A program made the position numbers and the translations under genes. A stretch of 55,956 nt of DNA from the NCBI GenBank assembly GCA_027492795.1, contig JAPUEB010000036.1, positions 1 through 55,956 of the forward strand. Direction: 5' to 3'. Source of the stretch: Chryseobacterium sp. (lineage in GTDB: Bacteria; Bacteroidota; Bacteroidia; Flavobacteriales; Weeksellaceae). The notes beneath the pieces are model-generated. The model did no database searches, was not told the origin of the DNA, and was given only the letters and a program-made list of their open reading frames with translations. How positions within the stretch are numbered: the stretch's first letter is position 1; each line of letters starts with the position of its first letter. Below, one piece after another: positions 19,150-28,146 of this stretch.

Positions 19150-20145
19150 ATGGCAATTTTACAATTCATAAAACCCGATAAAGTAATTCTTCTAAACTCT
19201 GATGATTTCCAAGGTCAGTTTGAATTCAGACCTTTGGAACCAGGATTTGGGCTTACTATCGGTAATGCTTTGAGAAGAGTATTGCTCTCTTCTCTTGAAG
19301 GATATGCGATCTCATCCATCAAAATAGAAGGTGTAGAGCACGAGTTTTCAACTATTCCGGGAGTAATAGAAGATGTTACAGAAATTATTCTGAACCTAAA
19401 ACAACTTCGCTTAAAAGCTCATGCAGATATGCAGACCGGAGAGCAGGTAAATGCAAAAATTTCAGGTCAAACTGTAATTACAGCAGGAGATTTGGGAAAA
19501 TCCATCAAAAGTTTTGATGTGCTGAACCCAGATTTGGTTATTTGCACCCTCAACAAAAATGTTACTTTCGAAATCTCTTTCAATATTGAGAAAGGTAGAG
19601 GTTATGTTCCTTCAGAACAAAATAAATCGAACAATGCTCCATTAGGAACTATTGCAATTGATTCTATTTTCACACCAATTAAGAAAGTAAAATATGCTGT
19701 TGAAAATTATCGTGTTGAGCAAAAAACAGACTACGAAAAACTGATTTTGGATATAGAAACCGATGGTTCAATTTCTCCACAGAACGCCCTTACAGAAGCT
19801 TCTAAGATTTTGATTTATCACTTCATGCTTTTCTCTGATGAAAGAATCACCCTTGAAACAGAGGCAGTAAAAGCATCCATCCAATACGACGAAGAAACAC
19901 TTCATACAAGACAACTTTTGAAGTCAAAATTAGCAGATATGGATCTTTCAGTAAGAGCTCTGAACTGCTTGAAGGCTGCGGAAGTAGAAACTTTGGGCGA
20001 ATTGGTTTCTTACAGTAAGTCTGATTTGATGAAATTCAGAAATTTCGGAAAGAAATCCCTTACAGAATTAGAAGAATTAGTACACGCGAAAGGTCTTAAC
20101 TTCGGTTTCGACGTAGCAAAATATAAATTAGACGCTGATAAATAA
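19150..20145 (+). CDS. rpoA: RNA polymerase alpha subunit
   Basis: 331 residues. The N-terminal dimerisation domain has [25 protein letters not shown]. The C-terminal DNA-binding domain starts near residue 255 with [21 protein letters not shown] and includes [16 protein letters not shown]. Full length and intact. 29 bases after rpsD and 6 bases before rplQ. Confidence 0.99.
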   Translation: MAILQFIKPDKVILLNSDDFQGQFEFRPLEPGFGLTIGNALRRVLLSSLEGYAISSIKIEGVEHEFSTIPGVIEDVTEIILNLKQLRLKAHADMQTGEQVNAKISGQTVITAGDLGKSIKSFDVLNPDLVICTLNKNVTFEISFNIEKGRGYVPSEQNKSNNAPLGTIAIDSIFTPIKKVKYAVENYRVEQKTDYEKLILDIETDGSISPQNALTEASKILIYHFMLFSDERITLETEAVKASIQYDEETLHTRQLLKSKLADMDLSVRALNCLKAAEVETLGELVSYSKSDLMKFRNFGKKSLTELEELVHAKGLNFGFDVAKYKLDADK

Positions 20146-20151
20146 CAAACA

Positions 20152-20676
20152 ATGAGACACGGTAAAAAATTCAATCACTTAGGAAGAACGGCTTCGCACA
20201 GAAGCGCGATGCTTTCTAATATGGCTTGTTCTCTTATTGAGCATAAAAGAATCAACACTACTGTTGCAAAAGCAAAAGCTTTGAGAGTATATGTTGAACC
20301 TCTATTAACTAAAGCAAAAGAAGATACTACACATAACAGAAGAACTGTTTTCGCTTACCTACAAAGTAAAGAAGCAGTTACAGAATTGTTCAGAACTGTA
20401 GCGCCAAAAATCGCTGAAAGAAACGGTGGTTACACAAGAATCATCAAGACTGGTTTCCGTCCTGGTGATGCTGCGGATATGGCAATGATCGAGTTGGTAG
20501 ATTTCAACGAGCTTTACAACCCGAATGCTGAAGAGAAAAAGGCAACAAGAAGAAGCAGAAGATCTTCCGCTCCTAAAAAAGAAGCTGTTGCAACAATCCC
20601 TTCAAAGGAAGAAGCGCCAAAAACTGAAGAGCCAAAAGCAGAAGCTGCTGATTCTACAGACGAAACTGCGGAATAA
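20152..20676 (+). CDS. rplQ: 50S ribosomal protein L17 with acidic/lysine-rich tail
   Basis: 174 residues. The first 120 match L17 ([48 protein letters not shown]). The remaining 50 or so residues are a low-complexity Lys/Glu/Ala/Ser tail that is longer than in E. coli L17. Last gene of the ribosomal run; an intrinsic terminator follows 24 bases later. Confidence 0.97.
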   Translation: MRHGKKFNHLGRTASHRSAMLSNMACSLIEHKRINTTVAKAKALRVYVEPLLTKAKEDTTHNRRTVFAYLQSKEAVTELFRTVAPKIAERNGGYTRIIKTGFRPGDAADMAMIELVDFNELYNPNAEEKKATRRSRRSSAPKKEAVATIPSKEEAPKTEEPKAEAADSTDETAE

Positions 20677-20700
20677 TTTCCAAAGTTATATACTCAAAAA

Positions 20701-20731
20701 TCCGTTCAGAAACTCTGAACGGAATTTTTTT
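20701..20731 (+). terminator. Intrinsic terminator after rplQ
   Basis: TCCGTTCAGA and TCTGAACGGA pair, followed by TTTTTTT. The same hairpin family recurs degenerately (TCAGAACTTCTGA then ACGGATTTTTTTT) at the start of each downstream repeat copy. Confidence 0.85.
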
Positions 20732-21450
20732 GTTCGAATTTTAAGGTTTGAAGTCTGAATTTGTTTGATGTGGTTTGAATTGTTTGATGTGGTTTGAAGT
20801 TGTTCGATTTGTTTGTCTCTGTTTGCAAGGTATTTTTTTTAAAACTTTCACAAGCCAATAGAAAAAACTCTATCATAGATACAATTCGTTCTGCTCCGTA
20901 GGAGCAATATCTGTGTAGAAGAACAACCCCAAAGCTAAAGAACTCCGTAGGAGTTCAACCTAATTATGACAATAAAATATCAGAACTTCTGAACGGATTT
21001 TTTTTGTTTGAATTTTAAGCTTTGAAGTTGTTCGATTTTGTTTGAATTGTTTGATTCTGTTTGCAAGGTATTTTTTTTAAAATTTTCACAAGCCAATAGA
21101 AAAAAACTCTATCATAGATACAATTCGTTCTGCTCCGTAGGAGCAATATCTGTGTAGAAGAACAACCCCAAAGCTAAAGAACTCCGTAGGAGTTCAACCT
21201 AATTATGACAATAAAATATCAGAACTTCTGAACGGATTTTTTTTGTTTGAATTTTAAGCTTTGAAGTTGTTCGATTTTGTTTGAATTGTTTGATTCTGTT
21301 TGCAAGGTATTTTTTTTAAAATTTTCACAAGCCAATAGAAAAAAACTCTATCATAGATACAATTCGTTCTGCTCCGTAGGAGCAATATCTGTGTAGAAAA
21401 ACAACCCCATAGAAATAAAGAACTCCGTAGGAGTTTAATCTAATTATAAC
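20714..21450. repeat. Tandem triplication of a terminator plus palindrome module
   Basis: Three head-to-tail copies start at about 20714, 20989 and 21228, giving periods of 275 and 239 bases. Copy 1 is longer because of an internal direct repeat (TGTTTGATGTGGTTTGAA). Copies 2 and 3 are identical by eye for roughly 170 bases, so the duplication is recent. Each copy has a terminator-like hairpin, a T/G-rich segment, and the two palindromes TGCTCCGTAGGAGCA and AACTCCGTAGGAGTT. No gene is visible here. Confidence 0.85.
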
Positions 21451-21469
21451 CCATAAAATATATTTTCAA

Positions 21470-21524
21470 AAAAATCAAAAATTCAATTTCCCCAACCCTA
21501 AAGGGAGTTGAATTTTTGATTTTT
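21470..21524. terminator. Large bidirectional hairpin downstream of the mliC-like gene
   Basis: AAAAATCAAAAATTCAA (21470-21486) is the exact reverse complement of TTGAATTTTTGATTTTT (21508-21524). The loop contains CCCTAAAGGG. A/T-rich arms give T-tracts on both strands, so it could terminate the minus-strand gene or isolate the repeat array. Confidence 0.6.
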
Positions 21525-21606
21525 ATTAAATCAGGTTAAAATTTCATAAAAAATTAGGTGAAACTCATAAATTAATTCATCAAGACTTTATTTCATCACG
21601 AAACAA

Positions 21607-21697
21607 ATTCACAATTCACCATTGACCATTGACCATTCACCATTCACCATTGACCATTGACCATTCACCATTGACCATTCACCATTGACCATTCACC
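21607..21697. repeat. Thirteen-unit ATTSACC heptamer array at the mliC-like stop codon
   Basis: Twelve perfect 7-base units (21614-21697) after a first ATTCACA. The only variable base in the twelve is the fourth, C or G, in the order C G G C C G G C G C G C. The array ends 4 bases from the stop codon of the minus-strand lipoprotein gene. Related arrays are at 46345-46396 and 50686-50741. Confidence 0.9.
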
Positions 21698-21701
21698 ATC
21701 C

Positions 21702-22133
21702 CTATTGTCCTTTCGCCTTCCTCAACTCAATCACATTATTTCCCTGCGTAATCGTAATATTATCGCCTTCCGATTTCACTTCCACACCGTTTTCCTCATA
21801 AATTGCACCTTTTGCCCAAGCTTCCTTCTGTTTTACGCGGATAGTTTTGTTGTTGCTGCGGATTGAGACATAATTTCCAGCATCAGAATTGGTAAAAGTC
21901 ACGTTTGCGCTGCTACCATCTTCAGCAACATAGCGATAGGTGTATTCCTGTGTTTCTTGGTCGCCGTTTTTTACGATTTTGCTTGAAGAAGTGGTGCTGT
22001 CAATCACGCCATTATTATTGGTAACCGTCGTTTCAACATTTTCTTGTTTAATGACGTTTTGATTGCCCGATTCTTTTTTGCAGCCAACCAAAAAGAGCAT
22101 TGCAGCCCCTAAAACTAAAATTTGTCTTTTCAT
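21702..22133 (-). CDS. MliC-like lipoprotein (possible lysozyme inhibitor)
   Basis: 143 residues from the ATG at 22133 (MKRQILVLGAAMLFLVGC), a lipoprotein signal with the lipobox ending at Cys18. Upstream in-frame ATGs precede the signal and are rejected. The mature part starts with a Ser/Thr/Asn-rich linker. A C-terminal domain of about 75 residues follows: YRYVAEDGSSANVTF, then KEAWAKGAIYEENGVEVKSEGDNITI. The spacing of aromatic, Gly-Ala-x-Tyr and Gly positions resembles MliC/PliC c-type lysozyme inhibitors, but this is motif-level similarity only. Divergent from the transporter gene, with a TAAATTTG box at 22159-22152 and no clear upstream element. Confidence 0.6.
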   Translation of the reverse strand: MKRQILVLGAAMLFLVGCKKESGNQNVIKQENVETTVTNNNGVIDSTTSSSKIVKNGDQETQEYTYRYVAEDGSSANVTFTNSDAGNYVSIRSNNKTIRVKQKEAWAKGAIYEENGVEVKSEGDNITITQGNNVIELRKAKGQ

Positions 22134-22221
22134 TTTTCTTAAATTTATTTTCAAATTTATGATTTTTATACACATCACCGCGTGTTTAGTTTTCGTAAAT
22201 TTGGTTAAATATTTCGTAAAA

Positions 22222-22956
22222 ATGTCCGAAACACTACAAACCATATTACTTTACACCATGATTCCATTGGTAACATTCGTTGCAGGAGGAATTATCGCAA
22301 CCTACAAAAGACCAGGAAAAGCCTTCCGAAGCATTATTCTGCATTTTGCGGCGGGAGTTATTTTCTCGGTGGTCGCTGTGGAAATTTTACCAGATATTGT
22401 TCACATTCATCAGCCGGTTTCTGTGGCGATTGGTTTTATTTTAGGAACATTTACGATGCTTTTGGTGAAAAAATTTGCCGAAAAAGATGAAAATCTACAT
22501 AAGGAAACTGTTTTGATACCTAAAGTTCCATTGGCGTTTATTGTGGCAATTGGTGTGGATGTTTTTATAGACGGACTTTTACTAGGAATCGGTTTTGCTT
22601 CGGGTGACAAAGCAGGAATGTTATTGGCATTCGCAATTGCCCTCGAAATGTTCTCAATGGGAATGGCAACCGCAATTCAAATAACCGACGAAGGTGTAAA
22701 AAAATCAATTGCAATCAAACATATCCTCTTGCTTTCATCACTTTTCATAGTTAGTGCTGTTTTAGGCGGAACTTTGCTTCAGCATCTTGCAGATTTTTGG
22801 ATGGAGTTGGTTTTATCCTTTGGTTTATCGGCGCTTTTATATTTAGTAACCGAAGAACTTTTGGTAGAAGCGCATTCCGAAGAAGACAAACCAATGTACA
22901 CCGGAACTTTTTTCCTTGGTTTCCTTATTTTCCTTATTTTGGGAATGGTTGTTTAG
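22222..22956 (+). CDS. ZIP-like metal transporter family membrane protein
   Basis: 244 residues from ATG 22222 (MSETLQTILLY); longer in-frame starts run into the divergent gene. About eight membrane helices. ZIP-type features are the helix HFAAGVIFSVVAVEILPDI, the pore-like motif IGVDVFIDGLLLGIGFASG, and IALEMFSMGMATAIQ. ZIP pore helices normally carry H-x-x-x-E or D-G; here the D-G and E motifs remain, but the classic HNxxD/HExPH histidines are lacking. Metal transport is therefore likely but its specificity is unclear. Confidence 0.65.
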   Translation: MSETLQTILLYTMIPLVTFVAGGIIATYKRPGKAFRSIILHFAAGVIFSVVAVEILPDIVHIHQPVSVAIGFILGTFTMLLVKKFAEKDENLHKETVLIPKVPLAFIVAIGVDVFIDGLLLGIGFASGDKAGMLLAFAIALEMFSMGMATAIQITDEGVKKSIAIKHILLLSSLFIVSAVLGGTLLQHLADFWMELVLSFGLSALLYLVTEELLVEAHSEEDKPMYTGTFFLGFLIFLILGMVV

Positions 22957-23140
22957 CTATAAATGATAATTGATGAATGATAAATGATTTTTTTTATACT
23001 AAAGATTATTCGTGCATTAGTGGCAAAAAAAAATATCCATTCTATTTACATTTCCATATTAAATCTGCGCAATCTGCAAAATCTACGAGAGAAAATCTTT
23101 TCAGAATAAATGCAAAAAAACCATTTCCAAACAAAAATCA

Positions 23141-23173
23141 TTCGCCAAAACCCCCAAATATTCCTTAAATTTG
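23141..23173 (+). promoter_or_regulatory. Probable eno promoter
   Basis: TAAATTTG at 23166-23173 matches the -7 consensus. The upstream element is only partial (TTCG at 23141-23144), at about the right distance. Confidence 0.5.
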
Positions 23174-23200
23174 TAAGAATTAAAAACATTAAATTAATCA

Positions 23201-24544
<1,344 letters not shown>

Positions 24545-24633
24545 TTAATTTTTGATTTTTTTAAAATAAGCTGCTTTTTGCAAAGCGTTACCAATGATAA
24601 CCTCTGCGACTTGTCGATGGAGGAGTAAAATAA

Positions 24634-24665
24634 AAAAAGACGTTTCCTAGAGAGCGTCTTTTTTT
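24634..24665 (+). terminator. Intrinsic terminator after eno
   Basis: AAAAGACG and CGTCTTTT pair around TTTCCTAGAGAG, followed by further T. It lies about 90 bases after the eno stop. Confidence 0.8.
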
Positions 24666-24926
24666 GTAAAAGTTCCATCATCAATAGAAATAATTCGTGC
24701 ATTCGTGGCATTCCTGTCTCAAAAAATAATGCAATACATCATACTTTCCAAACACTTTCAAAATGCAAATTATTGAAAATCAAGCCTAAATTTTAATTAA
24801 AGAAAATCACTCTTTTTTCAATACGTTAAAAAATACATAAAATAGAAAAAATTAATAGTAGAGATGCTTGCGAAATTTTATTATTACGCAGTTTTTCCGT
24901 AATTTTAACAAAAATTTTTCAACAAA
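24666..24926. other. Intergenic region eno-gltA
   Basis: No gene seen. Contains a second copy of the phrase ATTCGTGCATTCGTGGC (24693-24709) and A/T-rich sequence before gltA without a convincing TAnnTTTG box. Confidence 0.5.
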
Positions 24927-26213
24927 ATGTCAGATAACAAAGTTATATTGAATTACGACGGAAAATCATTTGAATATCCTATCGTAGAAAGCACCATCGG
25001 AGACAGAGGAATAGATATTTCAAAATTGAGAGACCAAACTGGGCTTATTACCTTGGATTTGGGCTATAAAAACACAGGAGCCACAATCAGCGATATTACC
25101 TATCTTGATGGCGATGCAGGTGAATTGTATTACAGAGGCTATCCTATCGAGCAGATTGCAGAAAAATCAAACTTTACGGAGGTGATGTATCTTTTGCTTC
25201 ACGGCGAGTTGCCAAACAAAGACCAGTTTGCAAAATTCGACCAAAGCATTAAAAATTATAATTATGTTGCCGATGAAATGAAGCGCCTTATAGATGTTTT
25301 TCCTCGTTCGGCACATCCAATGGGCGTTTTGTCGTCTCTTACTTCGGCTTTAACGGCTTTTAATCCAAAGGCTGTAGATGTAAGTTCTCAGGAAGATTTG
25401 GACCACGCTGCAGAAATGCTTTTGGCCAAATTCTCGCATCTTTGCGCTTGGACTTACCGTAAAAAAATGGGATTCCCAATCAACCACGGAGATAATAGTT
25501 TGAACTATGTAGAAAATTTCTACAAAATGTGTTTCCGTCGTCCAAACGAGCATTTTGAAATAAATCCTGTTGTAGTAGATGCTTTGGATAAATTATTGAT
25601 GCTTCACGCGGACCACGAGCAAAACTGTTCCACTTCAACAGTAAGAATGGTTGGTTCCGCTCATACCGGACTTTTCGCGTCTGTTTCTGCCGGTATTTCT
25701 GCACTTTGGGGTCCGCTTCATGGTGGCGCCAACCAAGCAGTTATCGAAATGCTGGAAATGATTGAAAATGATGGTGGAAATGTTGCAAAATATGTAGAAA
25801 AAGCAAAAAATAAGGAAGATAACTTCCGTTTGATGGGCTTCGGACACCGTGTTTACAAAAATTTCGATCCAAGAGCTACCATCATCAAAAAAGCAGCAGA
25901 CGATTTGCTTGGAGCATTAGGAATTGAAGATAAAGCGCTTGATATCGCAATGCAGTTGGAAAAAGTTGCGCTGGAAGACGATTATTTCGTAAGCAGAAAA
26001 CTTTATCCAAACGTAGATTTCTACTCGGGAATTATCTACAGAGCATTAGGAATTCCTACAGAAATGTTTACCGTAATGTTCGCATTGGGAAGGCTTCCGG
26101 GATGGATTTCTCAATGGAAAGAAATGCGTTTGAAAGGCGACCCAATCGGAAGACCGAGACAGGTTTACCAAGGCGCACAAAAACGCGATTACGTTGCAAT
26201 GAACGAAAGATAA
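24927..26213 (+). CDS. gltA: Citrate synthase
   Basis: 428 residues, type II (hexameric-type length). Catalyses oxaloacetate plus acetyl-CoA to citrate. The N-terminal domain has IGDRGIDISKLR and LDLGYKNTGATISDITYLDGDAGELYYRGYPIEQI. Catalytic residues are visible as the His in LWGPLHGGANQAV, the His in GFGHRVYKNFDPRA and the Asp in NVDFYSGIIYRALGIP. Monocistronic with a terminator just after. Confidence 0.98.
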   Translation: MSDNKVILNYDGKSFEYPIVESTIGDRGIDISKLRDQTGLITLDLGYKNTGATISDITYLDGDAGELYYRGYPIEQIAEKSNFTEVMYLLLHGELPNKDQFAKFDQSIKNYNYVADEMKRLIDVFPRSAHPMGVLSSLTSALTAFNPKAVDVSSQEDLDHAAEMLLAKFSHLCAWTYRKKMGFPINHGDNSLNYVENFYKMCFRRPNEHFEINPVVVDALDKLLMLHADHEQNCSTSTVRMVGSAHTGLFASVSAGISALWGPLHGGANQAVIEMLEMIENDGGNVAKYVEKAKNKEDNFRLMGFGHRVYKNFDPRATIIKKAADDLLGALGIEDKALDIAMQLEKVALEDDYFVSRKLYPNVDFYSGIIYRALGIPTEMFTVMFALGRLPGWISQWKEMRLKGDPIGRPRQVYQGAQKRDYVAMNER

Positions 26214-26232
26214 AATTTTTTCATAATAATAA

Positions 26233-26271
26233 GGAAAGCTCCTCTCCATTTTTTGGATGGGAGTTTTTTTT
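26233..26271 (+). terminator. Intrinsic terminator after gltA
   Basis: CTCTCCAT pairs with ATGGGAG (one bulge) and is followed by eight T, 20 bases after the stop codon. Confidence 0.75.
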
Positions 26272-26320
26272 GTTTTTTAATACTGGAAATGATTTTTATT
26301 GATTGTCCGGTTTGAGAAAT

Positions 26321-26543
26321 AATACCAAATACGAATATAATATAGTCCAACTTTTTTTAACACATTAGCCACATTAGAATTAGTTTACAATATTGAAAAT
26401 ATTTAGCTCACATTAGTGAAAATCAAAGATTTTCAAACTTATATGATCTCAATAATAAATAAAGCAATCTTACTAATGTGACTAATGTGTCTAACGAACT
26501 AAAATGTTAATTTGACTATATTATAACAATAAATGGTATAATT
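26321..26543. repeat. Long inverted-repeat element with CACATTAG arms
   Basis: Nested complementary blocks: ATACCA (26322-26327) with TGGTAT (26534-26539); TATAATATAGTC (26336-26347) with GACTATATTATA (26514-26525); and CACATTAG-word arms at 26361-26377 and 26474-26490. The centre has a third CACATTAG and the palindrome GAAAATCAAAGATTTTC at 26418-26434, followed by AAACTTATATG. No coding potential. Confidence 0.8.
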
Positions 26544-26551
26544 TTACGCAT

Positions 26552-26590
26552 GTCATTCTGAATAGAGCGAAGCGGAATGAAGAATCTTTT
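26552..26590. repeat. GTCATTCTGA-type dispersed repeat
   Basis: A 39-base element from GTCATTCTGAATAG to GAAGAATCTTTT. A copy differing at one base lies inverted at 47000-47038. Confidence 0.8.
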
Positions 26591-26658
26591 TAATAATCAA
26601 ATTAATTTTTTTGAGGTCAGAACTTAACTTCATATTTAAAAATCCTCATAAACAGTGA

Positions 26659-26717
26659 GTTTGTCATTCCGAAGGAATCTAAATAATCTTTGTAGAGATG
26701 CTTTCAGCATGACAAAC
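26659..26717. repeat. GTCATTC-type element with GTTTGTCAT/ATGACAAAC ends
   Basis: A 59-base element whose 9-base ends are exact inverted repeats. The inside carries CCGAAGGAATCT and TGTAGAGATGCTTTCAGC. A third fragment (TTCAGAATGACAAAA) is at 26828-26842. The rest of 26214-27025 is A/T-rich and has no supportable gene. Confidence 0.65.
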
Positions 26718-26893
26718 TTTGTACATATTTTTATATTTGATTGATAATCAGAATTAAAACATTCTAATAATATGTAATTAACTAATGACCTCAATAATTT
26801 TTATTATGAATTAATTTTTTAGATTCTTTCAGAATGACAAAAATGCTGCTAAATAAAATTATCATTCCAATTGTCTTCATATAAAAAGATTAA

Positions 26894-26929
26894 AAATCTG
26901 CGTAATCAGCAAAATCAGCGAGAGAAAAT
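26894..26929. repeat. AAATCTGCG...CGAGAGAAAA dispersed repeat
   Basis: Second copy of the element at 23061-23099: repeated AATC-(T/A)GC words followed by CGAGAGAAAAT. It lies about 95 bases before the amidinotransferase-family gene. Confidence 0.65.
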
Positions 26930-27025
26930 AATCAATTTTCAATTTATTTAAGCAATAAAAATTCTAATTTCAAAATTTCTCATTTCAGCATCGTTTGTTT
27001 ATATTTGTGCATAGCCCAATTTCTT

Positions 27026-27940
27026 ATGAAATTAAACATCAAAAACGAAACAGCGCGCCTAAAATCGGTAGTTCTCGGTTTGCCCGATTCTATTGGAGCT
27101 CCACATACTTTGGAGGAAAGCTACGATGCAAAATCCTACCATTCCATCCAAAATAATATTTATCCGAAACAAGAAGACATCACCTACGAAATGTCTGAAT
27201 TTGAAAAAATTTTGAAAAAACACGACGTGGAAGTTTATCGCCCGAGTTTGATTAAGGATTACAACCAAGTTTTCGCACGTGATGTTGCTTTCGTAATTGA
27301 TGATTTGATGATTATTTCCAACATCATTCCGGACCGTTATGACGAACAGGACGCTTACCGAAAAATTTTCGCAAGAGTTGGTTGGAAAAAAATCGTCAAT
27401 CTTCCAGAAACAGCACATATTGAAGGTGGCGACGTGATTGTTTGGAACGATTTTCTTTTTATAGGAACTTGTTTTTCGCAGGATTACAGAAGTTACAAAA
27501 CCGCTAGAACCAACGAATATTCAATCGAAGTTCTAAAGGAATATTTTCCAAAAAAACGTATCATCGACCTCGATTTGAAGAAAAGCGATACCGACCCGTA
27601 CAAAGGAATTCTCCATCTCGACTGCACTTTTAATCCCATAGGAAAAGACAAATGCATCATTTACAAAGATGGTTTCGTAGATGAAAGCGATTACCGACTG
27701 ATTTTGGATATTTTCGGGGAAGAAAACTGTTTTCACGTTACCGATCAAGAGATGTTTGAGATGTTCCCAAATATTTTTTCTATTTCTCCGGAAATCGTTG
27801 TTTCAGACAGCAGTTTCACCCGAATGAACAACTTCCTCCGCAATGAATGGGGAATGAACGTAGAAGAAATTCCATACCGAGAAATTTCAAAAATGGGCGG
27901 ATTGTTGCGTTGTTCTACAATGCCGCTTGTGAGAGAATGA
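27026..27940 (+). CDS. Arginine deiminase / amidinotransferase family protein
   Basis: 304 residues from ATG 27026 (MKLNIKNETARLKSVVLG); a TTG seven codons earlier is not needed. The pentein-fold features of guanidino-modifying enzymes are all visible: FARDVAFVIDD (about 83-93), EGGDV (Glu133 to Asp136), HLDC with His197, and the C-terminal nucleophile Cys296 in GGLLRCSTMPL. This favours a hydrolase such as arginine deiminase or dimethylargininase; which guanidine is used cannot be told from sequence. A TATATTTG box at 27000-27007 is a plausible -7 element. Confidence 0.8.
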   Translation: MKLNIKNETARLKSVVLGLPDSIGAPHTLEESYDAKSYHSIQNNIYPKQEDITYEMSEFEKILKKHDVEVYRPSLIKDYNQVFARDVAFVIDDLMIISNIIPDRYDEQDAYRKIFARVGWKKIVNLPETAHIEGGDVIVWNDFLFIGTCFSQDYRSYKTARTNEYSIEVLKEYFPKKRIIDLDLKKSDTDPYKGILHLDCTFNPIGKDKCIIYKDGFVDESDYRLILDIFGEENCFHVTDQEMFEMFPNIFSISPEIVVSDSSFTRMNNFLRNEWGMNVEEIPYREISKMGGLLRCSTMPLVRE

Positions 27941-27985
27941 TTTTGGGTTTGAGAGTTGGAGTGTTTGAGAGTGATGATTTACCTT

Positions 27986-28134
27986 CATTGCGAGAAGCGA
28001 GCGCAGCGAGTGACGAAGCAATCCCAACAAAACACTGGTAATTTCAAGAAAATCTACGATTTTCAAAACTTTTATGAACTTCTAAAACACAATCAATTCC
28101 ATCTCAAAAAACTTTTGTTCCTTTTGTGGTTTAA
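27986..28134. repeat. Composite of CATTGCGAG repeat and a half word-arm element
   Basis: 27986-28025 is a CATTGCGAG...GACGAAGCAATCC palindromic repeat. Directly after it is the palindromic core GAAAATCTACGATTTTC (28048-28064) with AAAACTTTTATG, then a right arm with CTTTTGTTCCTTTTGTGG (28112-28129). The matching left arm (CCACAAAAG words) is missing and its place is taken by the CATTGCGAG repeat. Confidence 0.7.
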
Positions 28135-28146
28135 AAAATCTTAAAA

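Noticed and set aside
21607-21697. Possible CRISPR array
   Set aside because: Units are 7 bases and contiguous with no spacers, and no cas gene is present.
22977-23168. Small open frame before eno
   Set aside because: It consists of dispersed repeat phrases and A/T-rich DNA, with no conserved protein feature.
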